Source: Porticoccus sp033791605
GTDB lineage: Bacteria; Pseudomonadota; Gammaproteobacteria; Pseudomonadales; Porticoccaceae
DNA: 64,000 bases
Reading direction: 5' to 3'
Assembly (NCBI GenBank): GCA_033791605.1
Contig: JASJGJ010000094.1
Location: forward strand, 62,001 to 126,000
A model generated the notes under the pieces. That model was not told the origin of the DNA and ran no database searches. It saw only the letters and a program-made list of their open reading frames with translations. Below are positions 27,326 through 37,410 of this stretch, in pieces (the first letter of the stretch is position 1; each line of letters starts with the position of its first letter). The translations under genes were made by a program, and so were the position numbers.

Positions 27326-28525
27326 TTAAATCGCCGAGAGTCCCCGTGAGAGATCTGCTTTAATATCTTTTATATCTTCTAAGCCTACCGCAATACGTAT
27401 CAGGTTTTCAGTGATCCCTGTCTCGGCTTTCTGTTCGTCACTTAAACGACCATGAGTAGTGGTTGCTGGATGCACTATCGTGGTTTTGGCATCGCCCAAG
27501 TTAGCCGTCAATGACAATATCTGAGTATTATCAATCACAGTCCACGCTTGCTCTCGCCCACCTTTAACTCGGAAAGAGAGGACACCACCAAATGCGCGTT
27601 GTTGGTTGGCAGCCAGCGCATGGCCAGGGTGCCCAGGTAAACCTGCATAGAATACTTTTTCAACCTGGGGTTGCTGCTGTAACCATTGGGCTAGTTCGAG
27701 AGCACTGGCTGAGTGAGCATCCATCCGCAATCGAAGGGTTTCTAAACCTTTGAGGAACACCCAAGCATTAAACGGGCTCATGGTTGGGCCAGCACTGCGA
27801 ATAAACGATAACACCTCTCCCACTAATTCACTGCGTCCAGCAACAACACCGCCCATACAGCGACCCTGTCCATCCAAATACTTTGTAGCAGAGTGAACCA
27901 CTAGATCAGCACCCAACTCCAATGGTCGTTGCAGCGCCGGCGTACAAAAACAGTTGTCCACCACCAAAAGCGCATTATTGCTATGGGCTAATTCGGCTAA
28001 CAAAGGAATATCTGCCACATCACACAAAGGATTGGATGGAGTTTCCAAAAACAATATCTTGGTTTCAGGGCGGATGGCTTGCTGCCATTGATCTGGCTCT
28101 GTGAGAGAGGCAAAGGTTGTTTTAATGCCAAACCGTGCCAGATACTTACCCAACAATACGGTGGTCGTGCCAAATACATTTCGCGAACAAAGAATATGAT
28201 CGCCAGACTCTAACAAGCCGATACAAGTACTGAGAATAGCCGCCATACCAGAAGAGGTAGCAACTGCCTGTTCCGCACCTTCTAATGCAGCGATGCGCTC
28301 TTCAAACATCCGCACTGTGGGATTGGTATAGCGAGAATAAACGTTACCCGGTTGTTCTCCAGAGAAACGTGCTGCGGCTTCTGCCGCGTTTTCAAATACA
28401 TAGCTAGATGTCAGGAACAAAGGTTCGCAATGCTCCCCTTCTGCTGTCCTTACATGACCAGTTCGAATTGCCAGAGTATCTAACCCCGCTCCGGCCAAAG
28501 GGTCATTAATGTCATCGATTGTCAT
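27326..28525 (-). CDS. metZ: O-succinylhomoserine sulfhydrylase MetZ
   Basis: PLP-dependent enzyme of the Cys/Met metabolism family, 399 residues, which makes homocysteine from O-succinylhomoserine and sulfide. The PLP lysine is Lys215 in HSATKYLDGQ; SSGMAAI near 91-97 and SRYTNPT near 64-70 bind the cofactor phosphate and substrate. Position directly after purF (14 bases) is the arrangement known from Pseudomonas, which supports MetZ rather than MetB. Substrate choice is inferred from this context. Confidence 0.92.
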   Translation of the reverse strand: MTIDDINDPLAGAGLDTLAIRTGHVRTAEGEHCEPLFLTSSYVFENAAEAAARFSGEQPGNVYSRYTNPTVRMFEERIAALEGAEQAVATSSGMAAILSTCIGLLESGDHILCSRNVFGTTTVLLGKYLARFGIKTTFASLTEPDQWQQAIRPETKILFLETPSNPLCDVADIPLLAELAHSNNALLVVDNCFCTPALQRPLELGADLVVHSATKYLDGQGRCMGGVVAGRSELVGEVLSFIRSAGPTMSPFNAWVFLKGLETLRLRMDAHSASALELAQWLQQQPQVEKVFYAGLPGHPGHALAANQQRAFGGVLSFRVKGGREQAWTVIDNTQILSLTANLGDAKTTIVHPATTTHGRLSDEQKAETGITENLIRIAVGLEDIKDIKADLSRGLSAI

Positions 28526-28539
28526 TTGTTCAGTCCAGT

Positions 28540-30078
28540 TTAGATGTCCGGGTCAGAATTATGCAGACCAATCACCTCATCGAGCGCTGAGTTTTTAGCA
28601 CTACCTTCACCGTTTTTTGCACTGTCGTTTCGATCTGCTTCGAGTTTTTGGAGATAAACATCATCCACATCACCCGTGACATAAATATTATCAAATACTG
28701 CGCAATCAAATTGCGTTATGTCACTATTACCCTCTTTGGCACTTTCCACAAGATCCTCTAGATCTTGGTAAATCAAACAATCAGCCCCTATCAGTTCTGC
28801 AATTTCTTGTTCAGTTCGATTATGAGCAATCAACTCCTGAGCAGAGGGCATATCAATACCATAGACATTAGGATAACGAACGGGTGGCGCTGCCGATGCA
28901 ATGTAAACCTTGTTTGCACCCGCATCTCGAGCCATTTGAATAATTTCTTTTGAGGTTGTTCCACGAACGATTGAATCATCGACTAACAAAACATTTTTGC
29001 CTTGAAACTCCAATTTGACCGGATTAAGTTTCTGTCGTACTGATTTTTTTCGCTCTTTTTGCCCCGGCATAATAAAGGTCCGCCCGATATAACGGTTCTT
29101 CATAAACCCTTCTCGAAACTTGAGACCTAGAGTCTCAGCAATGGATTGAGCAGAGACTCGACTAGTATCAGGAATAGGTATAACCACATCAATATCGTTA
29201 TTTGGGTAGAGGCGAAGGATTTTTTCGGCCAACTTCTCTCCCATTCTTAATCGGCATTTGTACACCGATATGTTGTCAATAATAGAATCGGGGCGGGCAA
29301 AGTAAACATGTTCGAAGATACAGGGCATAAGTTGTGGGTTTTCAGCACACTGTTTCAAATGCAACTCCCCCTGTTCATTTACATACAGAGCTTCACCCGG
29401 AGCTAGGTCACGAACCAATTTAAAACCGAGTACATCCATGGCCACACTTTCTGAAGCCACCATGTATTCCATCCCCTGATCTGTCTCACGCTGACCGTAA
29501 GCCAAAGGACGGATACCATGAGGATCACGAAATGCCACCATGCCATAGCTGGCAATCATTCCTACAACAGCATAGGCACCACGGCAACGAAGGTGAACTC
29601 GACGAACCGCTTCAAAAATATCCTTGGGTGTTGGCTGAAGCTTCCCTTGCAGGAGCAATTCATGGGCAAATACATTCAGTAATGCTTCCGAATCTGAATC
29701 AGTATTAATATGACGTAAATCTGATTTAAACAGCAGCTTCATCAGCTCATCGGTATTGGTCAGGTTACCGTTATGAGCCATGCAAATTCCATAGGGAGAA
29801 TTCACATAAAATGGCTGCGCAAGCGCCGGTCCTGAACTACCAGCCGTGGGATAACGAACATGGCCGATACCCATGTTGCCCTCAAGTTGGGCCATATGGC
29901 GAGAGTGAAAAACATCTTTCACCAAACCAACACTTTTGCGTTGGCTAAAGTGGCCTTTGTAGCAGGTCATTATACCTGCGGCATCCTGACCTCGATGCTG
30001 AAGCATGGTCAACGCATCATAAAGCTGAAGGTTAACATCAGTATTGATATTACCAAAAATTCCGACTACACCACACAT
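28540..30078 (-). CDS. purF: Amidophosphoribosyltransferase PurF
   Basis: First committed enzyme of purine synthesis: PRPP plus glutamine to phosphoribosylamine. Cys2 (MCGVVGIFG) is the glutaminase nucleophile without a propeptide, and VLLVDDSIVRGTTSKE near 360-375 is the PRPP loop. At 512 residues it is of the E. coli type. It follows cvpA by 54 bases, as in most gammaproteobacteria. Confidence 0.97.
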   Translation of the reverse strand: MCGVVGIFGNINTDVNLQLYDALTMLQHRGQDAAGIMTCYKGHFSQRKSVGLVKDVFHSRHMAQLEGNMGIGHVRYPTAGSSGPALAQPFYVNSPYGICMAHNGNLTNTDELMKLLFKSDLRHINTDSDSEALLNVFAHELLLQGKLQPTPKDIFEAVRRVHLRCRGAYAVVGMIASYGMVAFRDPHGIRPLAYGQRETDQGMEYMVASESVAMDVLGFKLVRDLAPGEALYVNEQGELHLKQCAENPQLMPCIFEHVYFARPDSIIDNISVYKCRLRMGEKLAEKILRLYPNNDIDVVIPIPDTSRVSAQSIAETLGLKFREGFMKNRYIGRTFIMPGQKERKKSVRQKLNPVKLEFQGKNVLLVDDSIVRGTTSKEIIQMARDAGANKVYIASAAPPVRYPNVYGIDMPSAQELIAHNRTEQEIAELIGADCLIYQDLEDLVESAKEGNSDITQFDCAVFDNIYVTGDVDDVYLQKLEADRNDSAKNGEGSAKNSALDEVIGLHNSDPDI

Positions 30079-30132
30079 GGGCCAGGCAACCTCTTTAAAC
30101 GGCTATTTACTGCTGAATTCGAGTCTGCTCAC

Positions 30133-30627
30133 TTAGAGCAGGTTCTTCAAAAAGTTCAATACCGCTGTGCCTGTCTCCCTGGCCCAGTCCTCGTACTGCA
30201 TAAAATAGGGGATTAATGTGGAGTCTATCCACCACTGGTCTTCCGTTACCGGCAACACTTTAGGCAAAATGATCAAAACCACCATCAGAATCACTAAGCC
30301 ACGGACAAGACCAAAGAACATACCCAACAATCGGTCTGTACCTGATAGTCCTGTCGCTTGAATCAGCTTTCCCAACAGGTAATTTAAAATGCTTCCAACA
30401 ATTAGGACGGCCACAAATAAGCTCACCCAAGCTGCAAGCATCCTCAGGGATGGTGTATCTATCCAATCCGTCATAAGAGCAGCAAGTTGATCATGGAAGA
30501 TAGATGCAACGATCGCTGCGGTAAGCCATATCAACAGTGAAACAACTTCTTTTACAAAGCCCCGCACTACGCTGATCAATGTAGACAAACCCAATATAGC
30601 AATAATGGCCCAGTCAGCCCAAGTCAT
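30133..30627 (-). CDS. cvpA: CvpA family membrane protein
   Basis: Inner-membrane protein of 164 residues with four helices; the first segment (WADWAIIAILGLSTLISVVR) and FVKEVVSLL are typical of CvpA. It is linked to colicin V production and envelope stress tolerance in E. coli. Placed immediately before purF, as usual. Confidence 0.92.
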   Translation of the reverse strand: MTWADWAIIAILGLSTLISVVRGFVKEVVSLLIWLTAAIVASIFHDQLAALMTDWIDTPSLRMLAAWVSLFVAVLIVGSILNYLLGKLIQATGLSGTDRLLGMFFGLVRGLVILMVVLIILPKVLPVTEDQWWIDSTLIPYFMQYEDWARETGTAVLNFLKNLL

Positions 30628-30725
30628 GATTTTTTGCCCTATAAATATTTAAAAGGTACACATTTGAAAGCTTCAGATGATCAAAATGACTAAGAGCGAA
30701 AGTGTAACAGAGTGCTTGCCCAAGA

Positions 30726-31253
30726 TCAGGGTTCAAAACGTATCAAGAGCGAATCCACACCATATTTTTTGTCTATCGCTGATTTTTCCTGAACCAGTTT
30801 TTTCTTCAAAACCTTCGGGCCCACAAAAACACGGCTAAGGGTGCCTTTGCTGTCTTTTTTCTCTCTAATAAAAGCTCGATAATCATCCTTTAAAAGGCTG
30901 TTGACTAAATCATTAGCTGCCGTCTTATCTCGAAAACTTCCCACCTGTAAAACCCAGCTCACAGGAAGACCATCAGAAGAAAGTGACGGAGCTTCCTCTT
31001 CAAGAGATTCACCCTGTGAGTCGGCACCCTTTCCAAACTGAAATATCTCTTCATCTGGCTTGGCAGGAGTAATATTTTCTGGTCTGACTGGCTGGGACAC
31101 TATAGCGGGTTGAATTTCCGGCATAACAGGGATTTGAGACTGGGTATTTACTGCTCTATCACCTGAGAAATCAAACACCAAGGCAACAACAACAATTGCC
31201 AGAGCAATCAAGACAAAGGCGCCCACAATTCTTTGCTTTAAGCTTTCATTCAC
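30726..31253 (-). CDS. SPOR domain protein (DedD-like)
   Basis: Protein of 175 residues with a cytoplasmic N-terminus (KQRIVGAFVL), one transmembrane helix (about 10-28), a Pro/Glu/Ser-rich linker and a C-terminal SPOR domain (about 98-175; WVLQVGSFRDKTAAN...RVFVGP), which binds denuded peptidoglycan at the septum. Position between folC and cvpA matches DedD of E. coli, a nonessential division protein. Confidence 0.88.
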   Translation of the reverse strand: MNESLKQRIVGAFVLIALAIVVVALVFDFSGDRAVNTQSQIPVMPEIQPAIVSQPVRPENITPAKPDEEIFQFGKGADSQGESLEEEAPSLSSDGLPVSWVLQVGSFRDKTAANDLVNSLLKDDYRAFIREKKDSKGTLSRVFVGPKVLKKKLVQEKSAIDKKYGVDSLLIRFEP

Positions 31254-31283
31254 TCGCCACGCTCCCTGCCCTGCTTTTTACAC

Positions 31284-32666
31284 TCACCCAAGACTCTCTA
31301 ACCAATTTAATACAGGCCCCACAGTAAAAAAAGACCCGAAAACCACCACAGTATCTCCAACTTTCGCACTGGCTAAAACCGCCTGAATTGCTATCACCGG
31401 AGATGGCTGTTCAATAACATTATCTACTTCATCAATCCAACCACATTGTACCTCTGGCTGACTGTTTATTACCCTGACATTGTACGGTTCATCATTATAC
31501 TGGTCATCACAGTACAGCTCTTCTTTACTCTGCTTTTTTTGATACAACATAGACATCATACTTTGTGCCGTAGCAGCTCGAACCTGCCCCGGAATATCAC
31601 AGAAATACCATGACTTTACCCTAGGTATCATTGGCTCAAGAATAGCAGGGATATCTTTATCCGACATAATCCCCACTACCGCAATGACTTTATCATTTAA
31701 TAATGACAACCGATGCGCTAAGAGTCCTGCGGCCTGAGGGTTGTGGGCTACGTCCAGTATTATATTGACACCATCGACAGAGATTCGTTGATAACGACCT
31801 CTCAGTTGTACTTGGTTCAACCCCGCTTCAATCGTCAATGCTGAAATATTAGAATCTAACAGGTTCGCGGCCTGTAGTGAACAGGCAACACTAACAGGAG
31901 GAAGCAGGGTTTTGTTAACCACACCAAATTGTGAAAAAGAAAAATCTCGTCCATTTAAAAACAACTGCGCACCTATTTTATTTGCCGCAGTCAACAAACC
32001 GGGTATTGGGTTTTCATCGCCATAAATAAGGGGGTGCCCTTCTCTTCCAATAGCTGCTTTTTCTGCCGCTATAACGTTCAGGTCACTGCCAAGCCAGTCC
32101 TGATGATCCAATGCAATACTGGTAACAATAGATATATCAGGATCTATGACATTAACCGCATCAAGACGTCCACCCAGCCCCACTTCCAAGACAGCCACAT
32201 CTAATTTTGCCTCAGCCAAAATTATCAGGGCAGCCAAGGTACCAAATTCAAAATAGCTCAAACTGACGTCATCACGAGCAGACTCTATACGCTCAAAAGC
32301 GGTACAAATAGCCTCATCGCTTACTGGCTGGCCGTTGATATTAATACGCTCGTTGTAGTCAATAAAGTGAGGCGAAGTATACGTTCCTACCTGATACCCA
32401 GCAGCCCTCAAAATACTATCAATGGCCGCGACACAAGAACCTTTACCATTGGTACCTGCAACAGTAATCACCTTGCTCGCAGGGCTAAGCTTTATAGGAG
32501 GAATATTCGTATCCGGAGTATTTTTGGAATCTGAACCCGAACACCCAGAAGGCAAAAAACCGAGCTGTTTTGCAACTCGGCTTATGCGATCAAGCCCAAG
32601 CTCTATCTCTGTTGGGTGCCTTGTCTCTAAAAGACTAAGCCATTTACTCAGTGTTTGCTGCGACAT
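31284..32666 (-). CDS. folC: Dihydrofolate synthase/folylpolyglutamate synthase FolC
   Basis: Adds glutamate to dihydropteroate and folates. The Mur-ligase-like P-loop GTNGKGS is at 71-77 and SPHFIDYNERI follows. I set the start at the ATG at 32666 (MSQQTLSKWLSLLE), which fits the family; a TTG at 32705 is also open but would lengthen the overlap with accD. Even so, the start lies 23 bases inside the accD end, which implies translational coupling. A low-complexity insert (about 41-62) precedes the P-loop. Confidence 0.93.
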   Translation of the reverse strand: MSQQTLSKWLSLLETRHPTEIELGLDRISRVAKQLGFLPSGCSGSDSKNTPDTNIPPIKLSPASKVITVAGTNGKGSCVAAIDSILRAAGYQVGTYTSPHFIDYNERININGQPVSDEAICTAFERIESARDDVSLSYFEFGTLAALIILAEAKLDVAVLEVGLGGRLDAVNVIDPDISIVTSIALDHQDWLGSDLNVIAAEKAAIGREGHPLIYGDENPIPGLLTAANKIGAQLFLNGRDFSFSQFGVVNKTLLPPVSVACSLQAANLLDSNISALTIEAGLNQVQLRGRYQRISVDGVNIILDVAHNPQAAGLLAHRLSLLNDKVIAVVGIMSDKDIPAILEPMIPRVKSWYFCDIPGQVRAATAQSMMSMLYQKKQSKEELYCDDQYNDEPYNVRVINSQPEVQCGWIDEVDNVIEQPSPVIAIQAVLASAKVGDTVVVFGSFFTVGPVLNWLESLG

Positions 32667-33537
32667 CGGAACAATCTGTTTCTGGACGACCAGTGAATTT
32701 GGCAAGCAGAGAAGCCAGCGTCGCGCGCATTTCTAGTCGAGGAATAATCATATCGATTGCCCCATGTTCAAGTAGAAATTCCGCCCGCTGAAAACCTTTG
32801 GGGAGTTTCTGGCGAATGGTTTGCTCAATAATATTAGGACCAGCAAATCCAGCTCGAGCACCAGGCTCGGCGGCATTGATATCACCAAGTAACGCCAAAC
32901 TTGCGGAAACCCCGCCGTAAACTGGGTCAGTCATCACCGAAATATAGGGTATACCCTGTGCTTTTAACTTTTCAATTACAGCACTGGTCTTGGCCATCTG
33001 CATTAGGGAGATCAATGCTTCCTGCATACGGGCGCCCCCAGTTGCAGAAAAACAAATCATAGGGATGTTGTCTTCAAGTGAAACTTGAGCTGCACGGGTA
33101 AAGCGTTCACCAACTACGTAACCCATAGAGCCGCCATGGAACGCGAACTCAAAGGCAACTGCAACTACTGGCATACCATTCAAGGTGCCTTTCATGGCAA
33201 CTAAAGCATCGTCCTCCCCCGTCGCCTTTTGAGCAGCAGACAGACGATCTTTGTACTTTTTGATATCTCTAAATTTAAGGCGATCAATTGGCTTCACATC
33301 TGTAGCTAATTCCTGACGGCCCTCAGCATCCAAAAAAATATCTAGTCGACGCCGGGCGCCAACTCTTAAGTGATGCTCACATTTTGGGCAAACATCCAGA
33401 TTTTTTTCGAGCTCTGGACGATATAACGGAGCGCTACACTTGGGACATTTTGTCCACACTCCTTCAGGAACACTTTGTGTACGGTCCTTTTTCTGGGTCG
33501 CAGGTCCTTTGGGACGAATTTTTTCCAGCCAGCTCAT
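32644..33537 (-). CDS. accD: Acetyl-CoA carboxylase carboxyltransferase subunit beta
   Basis: Transfers carboxyl from carboxybiotin to acetyl-CoA together with AccA, the first step of fatty acid synthesis. The N-terminal zinc ribbon has Cys31, Cys34, Cys50 and Cys53. The crotonase-like core includes the FSATGGARMQE segment near 162-172. Length 297 is typical. It lies between trpA and folC, the common gammaproteobacterial order. Confidence 0.97.
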   Translation of the reverse strand: MSWLEKIRPKGPATQKKDRTQSVPEGVWTKCPKCSAPLYRPELEKNLDVCPKCEHHLRVGARRRLDIFLDAEGRQELATDVKPIDRLKFRDIKKYKDRLSAAQKATGEDDALVAMKGTLNGMPVVAVAFEFAFHGGSMGYVVGERFTRAAQVSLEDNIPMICFSATGGARMQEALISLMQMAKTSAVIEKLKAQGIPYISVMTDPVYGGVSASLALLGDINAAEPGARAGFAGPNIIEQTIRQKLPKGFQRAEFLLEHGAIDMIIPRLEMRATLASLLAKFTGRPETDCSDVAANTE

Positions 33538-33631
33538 ATTGTTTCCGTTAGCTCAATTTTTAGTTAACTGCCGTACTTACTGTTTTATTATCTACTACTC
33601 AGTGATCTATTACCGAAAAACCCGCACTGAA

Positions 33632-34447
33632 CTACTTATCCAGCGCTTCTCGTATTTCAGCGATAATAACTGAAATAGCTTCAGCATAAGTTGCGGGATT
33701 CGTTTCCCCTTGTGCTGCTAATGCCGCTATCTGGTTAACCAGCACACTGCCAACTACCACGCCATCGGATAGATCAGCAACAGCTCGAGCCGTTGCACCA
33801 TCCTTAATGCCAAATCCAACACAAACGGGAAGATCCGTCAAGGCACGAATACTGGTGACGTTTTCATTCACAGAATTCACATCCAAGTTACCGGCCCCGG
33901 TAACACCCTTAAGTGAAACATAGTAAATGAAGCCGCCCGCCATATCAGTGACTTTTTTCTGCCGAGACAGACTACTTGTTGGTGCCAATAAAAAAATATT
34001 CTCTATATTGGCCTGCTTCAAGTGTTCATTGAACTCTTCAGCTTCTTCAGGTGGCAAGTCAACGGTTAACACCGCATCAACGCCAGCTGCAACAGCCTGC
34101 TCAATAAAACTATCATAGCCCATTCTTTCAATGGGGTTGGTATAACCCATCAACAACACAGGTGTAACACTGTTAGTTTCACGAAACTGTTTTACATGGG
34201 CCAAAGCATCACGAAGACTGCTGCCATTTTTCAGCGCCCTCTCGTGGGCTTTCTGAATCACCGGGCCTTCCGCATTGGGATCTGAAAATGGGATGCCGAG
34301 TTCAATAATATCGGTTCCACCCTCAACCAGCGCATGCATAACAGGAAGTGTTACTTCTTTGGCTGGATCACCCATGACAATATAAGAAACCAAAGCCTTG
34401 CGGCCCTGCTGACGGAGGGATTCAAAACACTGACTAATTCTATTCAC
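33632..34447 (-). CDS. trpA: Tryptophan synthase alpha chain
   Basis: Cleaves indole-3-glycerol phosphate to indole, which passes to TrpB. TIM-barrel protein of 271 residues. Catalytic Glu49 is present in ELGIPF, but at the position of the second catalytic residue, Asp60 of the Salmonella enzyme, the sequence reads NAEG with Glu60 instead of the usual ADG. The phosphate-binding GFGIKD and VVVGSVLV segments are intact. It follows trpB by 75 bases. Confidence 0.95.
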   Translation of the reverse strand: MNRISQCFESLRQQGRKALVSYIVMGDPAKEVTLPVMHALVEGGTDIIELGIPFSDPNAEGPVIQKAHERALKNGSSLRDALAHVKQFRETNSVTPVLLMGYTNPIERMGYDSFIEQAVAAGVDAVLTVDLPPEEAEEFNEHLKQANIENIFLLAPTSSLSRQKKVTDMAGGFIYYVSLKGVTGAGNLDVNSVNENVTSIRALTDLPVCVGFGIKDGATARAVADLSDGVVVGSVLVNQIAALAAQGETNPATYAEAISVIIAEIREALDK

Positions 34448-34522
34448 TAACTTTTATTCCTATTAAAACCACTCATTTCTGTGACATCACACAATTCAGA
34501 CAACCCGCAAGGCACTCCGGTA

Positions 34523-35767
34523 TTAAACGGTGATGCCATCAATCTCTGCTACCGTCAAAATATCCTTATCACCACGACCCGAGAGATTGACGATAATCAT
34601 TTGATCGGGATCCATTTGTCGAGCCAACTTTTCCGCATAAGCCACAGCATGGCTAGATTCAAGAGCAGGCATAATGCCCTCAACTTTAGTCAGGTTACGG
34701 AAGGCAGCCATAGCCTCATCATCATCAATGGTGACATAATTTACTCGGCCAATATCCTTTAGCCAGGAATGCTCTGGTCCAACGCCGGGATAATCCAGAC
34801 CTGCTGAGATGGAATGGGTTTCAATAATTTGTCCATTTTCATCTTCCATAAGATATGTACGATTTCCATGAAGGACACCTGGAATACCGTCGTTTAATGG
34901 CGCCGCGTGCTTACCTGTCGCTAAACCAAACCCCCCAGCCTCAACACCGTACATGGCAACAGAGTCATCTTCCAAGAAAGGATGGAACAACCCTATGGCA
35001 TTGGAGCCACCACCCACACAAGCTACCAAAGCATCGGGAAGCTTACCTGCTTGGGTTAACGATTGTTGGCGAGCTTCACGACCAATAACAGACTGAAAAT
35101 TTCGCACCAACTCGGGATAAGGGTGTGGACCCGCACAGGTGCCAATAATGTAAAAAGTATTGTCAACATTGGTTACCCAATCACGCATCGCCTCATTCAT
35201 GGCATCTTTTAAAGTTTTTGAACCAGACGTCACAGGAATTACCGTAGCCCCAAGTAGTTTCATTCGATAAACATTGAGGGATTGACGATGTACATCTTCT
35301 TCACCCATAAAGACGTGGCACTCCAATCCCAAACGGGCAGCCACCGTAGCCGTTGCCACTCCATGTTGACCTGCGCCGGTTTCAGCGATCACACGTTTTT
35401 TACCAGTGTGTTTTGCTAACAACGCCTGACCAATAGTGTTATTAATCTTATGTGCGCCGGTATGATTAAGATCTTCACGTTTAAGGTAGAGTTGTGCTCC
35501 GCCCGTTTCTTTTGTCCATCGCTCGGCAAGATACAGTGGAGATGGACGTCCTACGTAGTGGGCAAGATCATAATCAAACTGGGCCTGGAACTCGGGATCA
35601 TCTTTTAATCGACGGTAAAGAGTTTCCAGCTCATCAAGTGCATAAATCAAAGTTTCAGAAACAAATCTACCGCCATAAGGGCCAAAATGACCACGGGCAT
35701 CAGGTACTTTAGTAAAATCTACAACTTGCTTTTCAGAGCTATTTGTCTTTTCAAAACGCTGTGTCAC
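34523..35767 (-). CDS. trpB: Tryptophan synthase beta chain
   Basis: PLP enzyme that joins indole and serine to tryptophan. The PLP lysine is Lys107 in NHTGAHKINN; GGGSNAIG near 255 holds the cofactor phosphate. Protein of 414 residues, of TrpB1 type. It sits between trpF and trpA; the first genes of the pathway (trpE, trpD, trpC) are not in the window, so the trp pathway is split as in Pseudomonas. Confidence 0.97.
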   Translation of the reverse strand: MTQRFEKTNSSEKQVVDFTKVPDARGHFGPYGGRFVSETLIYALDELETLYRRLKDDPEFQAQFDYDLAHYVGRPSPLYLAERWTKETGGAQLYLKREDLNHTGAHKINNTIGQALLAKHTGKKRVIAETGAGQHGVATATVAARLGLECHVFMGEEDVHRQSLNVYRMKLLGATVIPVTSGSKTLKDAMNEAMRDWVTNVDNTFYIIGTCAGPHPYPELVRNFQSVIGREARQQSLTQAGKLPDALVACVGGGSNAIGLFHPFLEDDSVAMYGVEAGGFGLATGKHAAPLNDGIPGVLHGNRTYLMEDENGQIIETHSISAGLDYPGVGPEHSWLKDIGRVNYVTIDDDEAMAAFRNLTKVEGIMPALESSHAVAYAEKLARQMDPDQMIIVNLSGRGDKDILTVAEIDGITV

Positions 35768-35806
35768 TAACTTCTCCCAAATTACTTACACGGGCACCTA
35801 ACAAGT

Positions 35807-36424
35807 TTAACTAGAGGTGGCCCGGTTGATAAATTGCTGTATTAACTGTGATGACTTGATTCCCGGTGATGCCTCGACACCACCACTAACGTCAACGGCA
35901 TAGGGTTTTACCACAGATATAGCTTCTTTCACATTTTCCGGGTTTAAACCACCGGCAAGAATGAAAGGAATATCGGCTACTGCGGATAACCTCTGCCATT
36001 CAAAAGTTTCGCCTGTTCCACCGTATTTATTTTCATTCCATGCATCAAATAGAAAGCCACGTGCAGAGGGATAATTCGCGATCACTTCTCTCACATCAAG
36101 CCCAGGAGACATACGTATGGCCTTGATGAACGGTTTTTGAAATTGAGAACAATACGCTTCGCTCTCATCACCGTGAAACTGCAACAGGTCCAATCCAACA
36201 GCACCAATAGCTGTATTCACTTCGCCTACGGATGCATTGACGAACAACCCCACTACCGTTACAAACGGGCCCACTGTGCGAGCAATTTCACCAGCAGATG
36301 ACAACTCAACATATCGAGGGCTTTTAGGGTAAAAAACTAGGCCTATGGCATCGGCGCCCGAATTAACTGCCGTCGTGGCATCTTCTACGCGGGTAATTCC
36401 ACAGATTTTAACTCGGGTTCTATT
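35807..36424 (-). CDS. trpF: Phosphoribosylanthranilate isomerase
   Basis: Third step of tryptophan synthesis, a TIM-barrel enzyme of about 205 residues, free-standing rather than fused to TrpC. The family start RVKICGIT carries the catalytic Cys, and the catalytic Asp is in FLFDAW. I used the GTG at 36424 (VNRTRVKICG), with a GGAC about eight bases upstream; TTG codons at 36439 and 36445 are also open. The HGDE segment near 90 is typical. Confidence 0.93.
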   Translation of the reverse strand, partial: NRTRVKICGITRVEDATTAVNSGADAIGLVFYPKSPRYVELSSAGEIARTVGPFVTVVGLFVNASVGEVNTAIGAVGLDLLQFHGDESEAYCSQFQKPFIKAIRMSPGLDVREVIANYPSARGFLFDAWNENKYGGTGETFEWQRLSAVADIPFILAGGLNPENVKEAISVVKPYAVDVSGGVEASPGIKSSQLIQQFINRATSS

Positions 36425-36529
36425 CACAGGGGCGTCCAATAGCAAGGCGCGGATTGTAGCAAAAAGGGTTCGCTTCGCCTATTGCTTAACAGCCAATTCC
36501 TGCTCACTTTTACGTCAATTTCAGACGAC

Positions 36530-37378
36530 CTAGCTGGATTCACACACGGAATTAACGAAGTGGGGACCGAGATCAAATTCAGGAATCTGAAAATTATTTG
36601 GATAACTAACCTTGACCAAATACAAACCATTGCCCCGTGCCGTTGCTGGAGCTTTCGTTCGATCTCGACACTCCAACAAGCTCTCCAACCATTCGACTGA
36701 CTGCTGACCACGCCCAACACAAAGCAAACCACCCACAATATTTCTAACCATGTGGTGCAAAAAAGCATTAGCCGTTATCTCAAAAATCACCAGCCCTCCT
36801 TGTCTCCACACCTTTGCGGAATGTACATTTCTATTGGGCGAAAGGGATTGACAGCCTGAAGCACGAAAGGAACTAAAATCATGTTCTCCCAGTAACTGCT
36901 GAGCAGCTTCGTCCATTAAACGTTCATCCAAGTGAGATTTTTCCCATGTCAGCCACTGATAAAAAAGCGCCGGACGATGGGGCTGGTTAGCTATTAAATA
37001 ACGATAGGTTCTTGCCGTTGCACTGAAACGCGCATGAAATTCGGCAGTTCTTTCTTCCACCCAATGGAGACGTATACCAAAAGGTAGATTGGCATTGGCA
37101 CCCAATAACCAGTTACGCGGCTTACGTTCTGCACCAGTATCAAAATGTATAATTTGATGGGTTCCATGCACACCAGTATCTGTTCTCCCAGCACAAGCTA
37201 CGGTTACAGGTTCATTAGCAACTACTGTCAGAGCAGCTTCAACTTCAGCCTGAACACTGGGACTGTGATTTTGGCGTTGCCAACCACAAAAAGAACTGCC
37301 GTCATATTCGACGGCAGCTGCTATACGCTTAACCCCCTCGGGTAAATTCTGACCTTCTGGCACGAGGCAATTAGGCAA
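36530..37378 (-). CDS. truA: tRNA pseudouridine synthase A
   Basis: Makes pseudouridine at positions 38-40 of tRNA anticodon stems. The catalytic Asp is in CAGRTDTGVH near 62-71; HMVRNIVGGLL near 207-217 is also characteristic. The 282-residue frame starts at a TTG with GGAGG only three bases before it; a GTG five codons later (VPEGQNL) is an alternative. It lies between fimV and trpF, as in Pseudomonas. Confidence 0.95.
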   Translation of the reverse strand: MPNCLVPEGQNLPEGVKRIAAAVEYDGSSFCGWQRQNHSPSVQAEVEAALTVVANEPVTVACAGRTDTGVHGTHQIIHFDTGAERKPRNWLLGANANLPFGIRLHWVEERTAEFHARFSATARTYRYLIANQPHRPALFYQWLTWEKSHLDERLMDEAAQQLLGEHDFSSFRASGCQSLSPNRNVHSAKVWRQGGLVIFEITANAFLHHMVRNIVGGLLCVGRGQQSVEWLESLLECRDRTKAPATARGNGLYLVKVSYPNNFQIPEFDLGPHFVNSVCESS

Positions 37379-37410
37379 ATACCTCCAAGGTGTCTCTAAA
37401 CTAGAGTGAA

